A stretch of 16,780 nt of DNA. Origin: JBAWYM01 sp037143575 (GTDB lineage: Bacteria; Patescibacteriota; Gracilibacteria; Peribacterales; Peribacteraceae). The DNA is taken from positions 1 to 16,780 of the forward strand of contig JBAWYM010000041.1 of assembly GCA_037143575.1 (NCBI GenBank), written 5' to 3'. Below, one piece after another: positions 12,463 to 16,780 of the stretch; the first letter of the stretch is position 1; each line of letters opens with the position of its first letter. The position numbers and the translations under genes are program-made. The notes under the pieces were generated by a model. It saw nothing but the letters and a program-made list of their open reading frames with translations, was not told where the DNA came from and did no database searches.

Positions 12463-15072
12463 TCACTTATTATTCATCCCGATCCGGTCCTCGATCTCCT
12501 GATCGACGAAGACCTTCTTGCGCCCATACTTCATGCGGCTGTACTCCTTGATGAGCGCACCGAGCTCCTCGTTGCGATCCGATTCGTCGTAGATCGTCGC
12601 CATGCTGAAGGGGCGCGTGGGGACGTTGTTGATACTGAGCTTCACGTAACAGTTGAAGTTCGGAATACCGATCACGTCCTGTTCACTGAGATCCGGAGCG
12701 TATTCCTTGGCCATGTACTCCGCATCCTCCGCACCGATCTTGAAGCTGCAAATCGTGCCGACGTTCCCGAAGACGGCGTCGCGGAGCTTGGAGCTGGACT
12801 GGCCGTAGGCTTCCGTCTTGCCTACGAGCTGCCCGATGTACTGGTGCGCCATGATGAGCCCGAGCTCGTACTTGCGCGCTTCGGAGAGGATGGAGGCGAA
12901 GGCATCGGTGACGAAGTTCTGGAACTCATCGACGTAGAGGTAGAAGCGACGGCGCTGATCGCGGGGAATACTGGCGCGCGACATAGCGGCCATGTTCACC
13001 TTATTCACGAACACCAGCCCCAGGAGCTGGGCATTGATGTCGCCAATCTTTCCCTTGGAGAGGTTCACGAGCAGCACTTTGCCGGTATCCATGATCTCGC
13101 GGATGTTGAAGGCACTCTTGGGCTGTCCGATGATATTGCGCATCGTGGTATTCGTAATGAAGGGGCCGAACTTCGCGGAGAAGTACGGGATCATCTCCTC
13201 CTTTTCGCGCGCCCCGGTCTTGGCGATTTCGTGCTCCCAGAAGCTACGGACCACAGGGTTCTTACACTTGCTCACTTTGAACTTCTGGAATTCATCGTCC
13301 ACGAAGAGGCGGGGTACATCGATGAGCGTGGCGCCTTCTTCTTCGTCATCCATTAAAGTCAAACAACCGTTGCGGAAGTAGTGCTGGATACGCGGACCGA
13401 AGATCTCGTTGCCGAAGAGCTTGATGAAGATCTCCATCGCATCGAGCGCGGCACGGTCCTTCTCTTCGGGCGTGGTCGCCTCGAGCAGGTTGAGACCCAT
13501 CGGGCGCTCGCCATCCGCCGGATCGAAGAGCACGATCTCCTTCGCACGTTCTTTGGGCGCATGAGCCAGTGCGTCTTCGATAAGATCGCCATGGGGATCG
13601 ATAATGCAGAGCCCCTCTCCGCCGGCGATATCCTGCCGGCTCATCCACGAAAGCAGCGCGGATTTACCCGTACCGGATTTACCGATGATGTAGTGGTGAC
13701 GGGTGCGATCGACGGGCAGGAACCGGATCTTGGTTTCCTCTGCACGGTACTTGTTCACGCCCAGAAGGATCCCTTCCGTGGGAATATTCGGCGGCGGTGC
13801 CAGGACGCGATAGGTGATCCACTGGATGATGGGGACTTTGTTGTAGCGACTGTCGGGGAAGTGGAAGAGGCCCGAGAGCTCCTTCTCCACGAGCGGCATG
13901 CGGGGGTTCAGGAAGCCATTGATACGACGCTTCCAGAGATGATGGAGGATAGGGGCATTGAAGACGAGCGGAAAGAAATCGATGAGGAAACGATGGTCAT
14001 TGAGATAATTGCCATACACGTCCTTGAACGCATTGAACGCAACCTGAATGTTGTTGGTGATCTCCATCGACCGTCTCCATGTCTTGGCAGCTCCGCAAAT
14101 CCTGAGCGACGCAAGGTAGAAGCTCATGCCGGCCTTTTCGCCCATGCGCTTGAGCATTTCTTCCTCCGGCTGGATCATACGGACGAAGGAATCGCCGTGT
14201 GACGCTCCGGGGGCCATAGTCGAGGTATCCCCAGTCGCGATGCTACCGAAGACACTGAGGATGCCGCCGATGAGCGGGATCTTCGTAAAGATACTTTCCT
14301 TCTTGCCCTTAAACTTCAATGAGGCGAGCGCCTCCGCCTTCTTGCCGTACCAAGTCTGCGAAGTCGGCATGAGGACAAGCTGGATTCCGGCAATCTCCCC
14401 CTCTCCCATTTTGCTGAGGACGTTGGCAATGCCATTGAGCGGATCATCCTGCATGTGCTCGTAATTGCGGATCGGATACATGTAGGGCTTGCCCAGATTC
14501 ATGTTGTACGCCGTGAACTTGTATCCCTTGGGCCAGATATTCGGCGTGTCATGCAGTGTGACCTCCGCAGCCGGATAGAAAGCGGTGATCTGCTTTTCGA
14601 CGACCCCCATCAGATCCGGGGTCGTGATCACGTAGAACATCAGCTCGTTCTTCTCCACGTATAATTCGAAACTGATCGTGATATAGCGGAAGAACCAGTA
14701 GTGCAACTCCTGCCAGATGGTGAGGCTCTGCACTTCCCAGAGTGCACGGTAGAGCTGCTCCATGATGGCAACTTTCTCTTTGAAATCCTTCTCCGTGCGC
14801 TTCTCCTGATCGATCTTGGAGTCCGACCGGGGGAGCAGAATCTTCATTTTGATCAGGGACCGTGAGCGGAGAATTGCGTAGAAGTAGCGGAAATCCCACT
14901 TCGCGAGTCTGGCGAGAATCCATGCCGCCACAATGATGCCGGTATTCTGCAGAGGATTGCTCCACCACCAGTTTCCGATGATCGGCCAGAAGTCCGGCAC
15001 CGTGAACGTTCCCACCACACCGATGGTGATCCAGAGGAATGGCCAGAAGGCGATGTCGAGAAAGGGAATCAA
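12463..15072 (-). CDS. Membrane-anchored VirB4/VirD4-like P-loop ATPase
   Basis: 869 aa. The N-terminus carries two hydrophobic segments (about 7-25 and 43-58), then a long soluble region (about 90-430) with no domain I recognise. The ATPase part has Walker A GKSGTGKS (464-471), IIDPHGDLIEDAL (490-502), which recurs in VirD4/TraG-like proteins, Walker B FYLYVDEFQNF (710-720) and the motor-like AHQYIGQL (742-749), typical of T4SS coupling or VirB4-like and HerA-related ATPases. Such orphan ATPases are common in CPR genomes and are thought to power a pilus or DNA transfer; no pilin or other secretion gene is in this window. The chosen start is TTG at 15072, preceded about 35 nt upstream by an extended -10 (TGnTATAAT). 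Confidence 0.87.
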   Translation of the reverse strand: MIPFLDIAFWPFLWITIGVVGTFTVPDFWPIIGNWWWSNPLQNTGIIVAAWILARLAKWDFRYFYAILRSRSLIKMKILLPRSDSKIDQEKRTEKDFKEKVAIMEQLYRALWEVQSLTIWQELHYWFFRYITISFELYVEKNELMFYVITTPDLMGVVEKQITAFYPAAEVTLHDTPNIWPKGYKFTAYNMNLGKPYMYPIRNYEHMQDDPLNGIANVLSKMGEGEIAGIQLVLMPTSQTWYGKKAEALASLKFKGKKESIFTKIPLIGGILSVFGSIATGDTSTMAPGASHGDSFVRMIQPEEEMLKRMGEKAGMSFYLASLRICGAAKTWRRSMEITNNIQVAFNAFKDVYGNYLNDHRFLIDFFPLVFNAPILHHLWKRRINGFLNPRMPLVEKELSGLFHFPDSRYNKVPIIQWITYRVLAPPPNIPTEGILLGVNKYRAEETKIRFLPVDRTRHHYIIGKSGTGKSALLSWMSRQDIAGGEGLCIIDPHGDLIEDALAHAPKERAKEIVLFDPADGERPMGLNLLEATTPEEKDRAALDAMEIFIKLFGNEIFGPRIQHYFRNGCLTLMDDEEEGATLIDVPRLFVDDEFQKFKVSKCKNPVVRSFWEHEIAKTGAREKEEMIPYFSAKFGPFITNTTMRNIIGQPKSAFNIREIMDTGKVLLVNLSKGKIGDINAQLLGLVFVNKVNMAAMSRASIPRDQRRRFYLYVDEFQNFVTDAFASILSEARKYELGLIMAHQYIGQLVGKTEAYGQSSSKLRDAVFGNVGTICSFKIGAEDAEYMAKEYAPDLSEQDVIGIPNFNCYVKLSINNVPTRPFSMATIYDESDRNEELGALIKEYSRMKYGRKKVFVDQEIEDRIGMNNK

Positions 15073-15107
15073 GTTTTGTGGATGTGATGATAGAGGAAAT
15101 TCAGCTA

Positions 15108-15116
15108 ATTATAGCA
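15108..15116 (-). promoter_or_regulatory. Extended -10 promoter of the ATPase gene
   Basis: On the minus strand TGC-TATAAT (plus bases 15108-15116), a consensus extended -10. No -35 is seen at normal spacing, which extended -10 promoters tolerate. Confidence 0.5.
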
Positions 15117-15140
15117 GATTTCGGCATCGGTGACCCGCAA

Positions 15141-15190
15141 TGGCAACTGGTTAAATTGCTACAATGTTACATGGTTATATTGCTGGCAAC
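15141..15190. repeat. Nested direct repeats between the ATPase gene and its upstream neighbour
   Basis: TGGTTAAATTGCT (15148-15160) and TGGTTATATTGCT (15172-15184) differ at one base and lie 24 bp apart. TGGCAAC also appears at both edges (15141-15147 and 15184-15190). The right copies overlap the stop of the 130-aa gene. Possible operator of the ATPase promoter. Confidence 0.6.
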
Positions 15191-15567
15191 TTTTTGAAAT
15201 ACCCATTCGTTTCAGCTTTGTTGATGAAATTCTTGATAATGTCAGCAACGACTGAATGCTGGTTCTTACGTCGTAAATGAAGCGAGAATGTACAAGCCTT
15301 GAATATAAGGATATTGATCATGTTGAGGGAAGAATGTTCTAATAAATATTGTTGAGAAGCAACACGCTCGCACCGCGCTCTGCACACCGCCAAAAGATGC
15401 ATGAGTACTTCCTTACATGCTTTTTCAGTTCCTTGATTTTCAAATAACCGTAACTCAATCATTTCAGATTCGAGACGAAGCTGATCTATGATAAAATTGG
15501 CATCCTTCTCATCCTTGGGACGACTCTCGCGTAATGCCAACCATGAATCATAGGCACCTTCGGACAT
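15175..15567 (-). CDS. Unknown 130-aa protein
   Basis: No family recognised. The protein is mostly helical and charged, with four Cys (C58, C68, C72, C93 as I read it) and a hydrophobic helix at about 84-95 (NILIFKACTFSLHL) too short and mixed for a sure membrane span. It may be a cytoplasmic protein. It sits between RlpA and the ATPase gene on the same strand. It has its own promoter with the -10 ending 8 nt before the ATG. Base composition is more AT-rich than its neighbours, which could mean recent acquisition, but the gene is too short to be sure. Confidence 0.6.
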   Translation of the reverse strand: MSEGAYDSWLALRESRPKDEKDANFIIDQLRLESEMIELRLFENQGTEKACKEVLMHLLAVCRARCERVASQQYLLEHSSLNMINILIFKACTFSLHLRRKNQHSVVADIIKNFINKAETNGYFKKLPAI

Positions 15568-15575
15568 ACTTAGAC

Positions 15576-15603
15576 ATTATGACTTGCCTTAGAGACAACT
15601 CAA
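15576..15603 (-). promoter_or_regulatory. Promoter of the 130-aa gene, leaderless
   Basis: On the minus strand TTGAGT (plus bases 15598-15603), a 16-nt spacer and CATAAT (15576-15581). The ATG at 15567 begins 8 nt after the -10. Confidence 0.5.
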
Positions 15604-15628
15604 CGACTTTCTCGTCGATCGCCATTCA

Positions 15629-16678
15629 TCATCCGCCCTTCCCACACTCCTCCGCCTCCATCACGAAATCCCGCCCGTAACCCTTGGCGGTATCAATGTG
15701 GAAAACATACTTCCCGGTGATCGAAGGAGTGATCGAAAAAGTTTCCTCCGGAAGAATCCAATTTTGAAGACTTTCAATAGAACCATCAGGGTAAGTGATC
15801 GAGCGGACGACGAAAGATTTGGTGGAGGAAAGGGTCAATTGTTCACCGACTGGCTGACTGTGGGGAATGCCTTTGTCGAAACGGAAATCCTTCGTCAGGC
15901 GCTTCTGATAGCGACGCAGCTCTGGTGAGCAGGTATTCACGAGCGTGGCATCACCGAGACGCTTGAATGTGGCGTGGATTACGCCGGCCTCGCGCGGGGA
16001 AATGGAAACGAATGCAGCCAAACTCAGATCCATATCCCGTCCCTTCACATACGGACCACGGTCATTGATCCGGACCGTGACACTCTTGCCATTCGCGACG
16101 TTCGTCACTTCCACCAAAGTATTCCCCGGAAACGTCCGGTGCGCAGCGGTGAGCGCATTCATGTCGAAGGTCTCGCCGAAGGCCGTCCCCTTCCCGTGAA
16201 ATTTCTCGGAGTACAGACTCACTTCGTGCACTTCATTCACGAGGAAGCTGTCGAGAGATTGAGAGAGAGATGTCAGTTCATCCATCGACTTCACCGGCTG
16301 AGTAAAATCCGCCGATGGATAGGCAATCTGATAACGCGTGAGAAGGTCAGGCAGATTCTCCGGTTTGATCAGATCGATATCATCAACGCTCCGCGTTCTG
16401 AAGAGCCACAGAAGCGCATCCTGCAGCGATAATTCCGCATCAGGACGAAAGGCCGGATCGTCGTCAACAATGCCTCGGTACTTGGCGTAGGTGATTTCGA
16501 CGAATCCCGCTGAACCCTTCGGAACATCGGTGAAAGCCTTCTCGGACGATTGCATCGTCGGACGCGCAATGCCCGACCACAGGAAGAGGAATCCATCGCG
16601 GCGGGTGACGCCTGCCGAGGAAGCGAAAATCGCACAAGGGAAAAGCAGGATGGTGAGAATGACGGGAATTTGTCGCAT
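15629..16678 (-). CDS. Secreted RlpA-like protein with SLH-like segment
   Basis: 349 aa. A signal peptide (1-20, IPVILTILLFPCAIFAS) directs export. Residues about 47-95 resemble one S-layer homology unit: FTDVPKGSAGFVEITYAKYRG followed by IVDDDPAFRPDAELSLQDALLWL. Residues about 150-225 are a double-psi beta-barrel of the RlpA type: VSLYSEKFHGKGTAFGE, AAHRTFPGNTLVEVTN, and the signature VRINDRGPYVKGRDMDLS. RlpA proteins cleave or bind denuded glycan strands of peptidoglycan; whether this one is catalytic is not clear. The C-terminal part (about 285-345) is beta-rich with conserved YVFHIDT and may be an Ig-like or carbohydrate-binding module. The combination suggests a cell-surface enzyme held to the wall. 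Start at 16678 has no Shine-Dalgarno sequence and no clear promoter. Confidence 0.85.
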   Translation of the reverse strand: MRQIPVILTILLFPCAIFASSAGVTRRDGFLFLWSGIARPTMQSSEKAFTDVPKGSAGFVEITYAKYRGIVDDDPAFRPDAELSLQDALLWLFRTRSVDDIDLIKPENLPDLLTRYQIAYPSADFTQPVKSMDELTSLSQSLDSFLVNEVHEVSLYSEKFHGKGTAFGETFDMNALTAAHRTFPGNTLVEVTNVANGKSVTVRINDRGPYVKGRDMDLSLAAFVSISPREAGVIHATFKRLGDATLVNTCSPELRRYQKRLTKDFRFDKGIPHSQPVGEQLTLSSTKSFVVRSITYPDGSIESLQNWILPEETFSITPSITGKYVFHIDTAKGYGRDFVMEAEECGKGG

Positions 16679-16780
16679 GTGGAGATAGAGTGCACACCTC
16701 TGGAATAAAGAGCAATGTTCTGCTCCAGACGTTTGGGGGGTTTTGTGACAGGCGATAGGACACTTTTGGCAAGCTGATGA
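16679..16780. other. Non-coding edge upstream of the RlpA-like gene
   Basis: About 100 bases with no supported gene. A G-run and T-run (GGGGGG then TTTT, about 16734-16744) are present, but no stem in front of them, so neither a terminator nor a promoter can be called with confidence. Confidence 0.3.

Noticed and set aside
12451..14202. Two long open frames (301 and 273 codons) on the plus strand
   Set aside because: Both are antisense to the ATPase gene, whose domains are clear, and their composition is that of a reversed coding strand.

Overview
The window looks like a chromosomal segment of a small-genome Patescibacteria (CPR) bacterium, perhaps of the Peregrinibacteria/Peribacteria kind. 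The signs are Ser-rich, Cys-rich surface proteins, a VirB4/VirD4-like membrane ATPase outside any recognisable secretion locus, a divergent leucyl-tRNA synthetase, short intergenic gaps and no Shine-Dalgarno sequences. TGA is used as a stop (leuS, der, antitoxin), so this is not a code-25 Gracilibacterium or Absconditabacterium. No rRNA or tRNA is present, so the lineage is inferred.

Layout. 84-1289 (+): membrane-anchored protein with Cys-rich modules on Ser-rich stalks. 1315-4389 (-): leuS. 4483-4917 (+): unknown protein. 5006-6364 (+): GTPase Der. 6390-6582: strong promoter, a possible 26-codon leaderless ORF and an intrinsic terminator. 6593-7495 (+): radical SAM/SPASM-like protein. 7692-8330 (-): LOG-like (SLOG) protein. 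8520-9527 (-): MltG. 9778-10089 (-): YbaB/EbfC. 10191-11138 (-): DUF4349 membrane protein. 11279-11769 (+): toxin-antitoxin pair. 11697/11779-12431 (-): unknown protein with a possible frameshift. 12463-15072 (-): T4SS-like ATPase. 15175-15567 (-): unknown protein. 15629-16678 (-): secreted RlpA-like protein with an SLH-like segment. No gene-free stretch exceeds 300 bases.

The most unusual observation is in leuS. About 213 codons are inserted, in frame and without a stop, between two strands of the CP1 editing domain. They encode a complete-looking HUH/Y1 transposase of the REP-associated (RAYT, IS200-like) type, with its HLH motif, downstream catalytic Tyr and NP motif. A perfect 38-bp palindrome and a 72-bp-period repeat next to it are translated as part of the same protein. 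The gene therefore appears to encode an essential aminoacyl-tRNA synthetase with a transposase domain inside it.

The window also carries two REP-like hairpins flanking ybaB. They share the same 12-nt loop but have unrelated, self-complementary outer stems. A third, larger palindromic element lies between mltG and the LOG gene. Together these suggest a REP/RAYT economy in this genome, though no direct link between the leuS RAYT and these hairpins can be shown here.

None of the 15 annotated starts has a recognisable Shine-Dalgarno sequence, and at least six lie 6-12 nt downstream of a -10-like hexamer, which suggests widespread leaderless mRNA. Cell-envelope functions (MltG, RlpA/SLH, DUF4349, Cys-rich surface protein, membrane ATPase) are over-represented.
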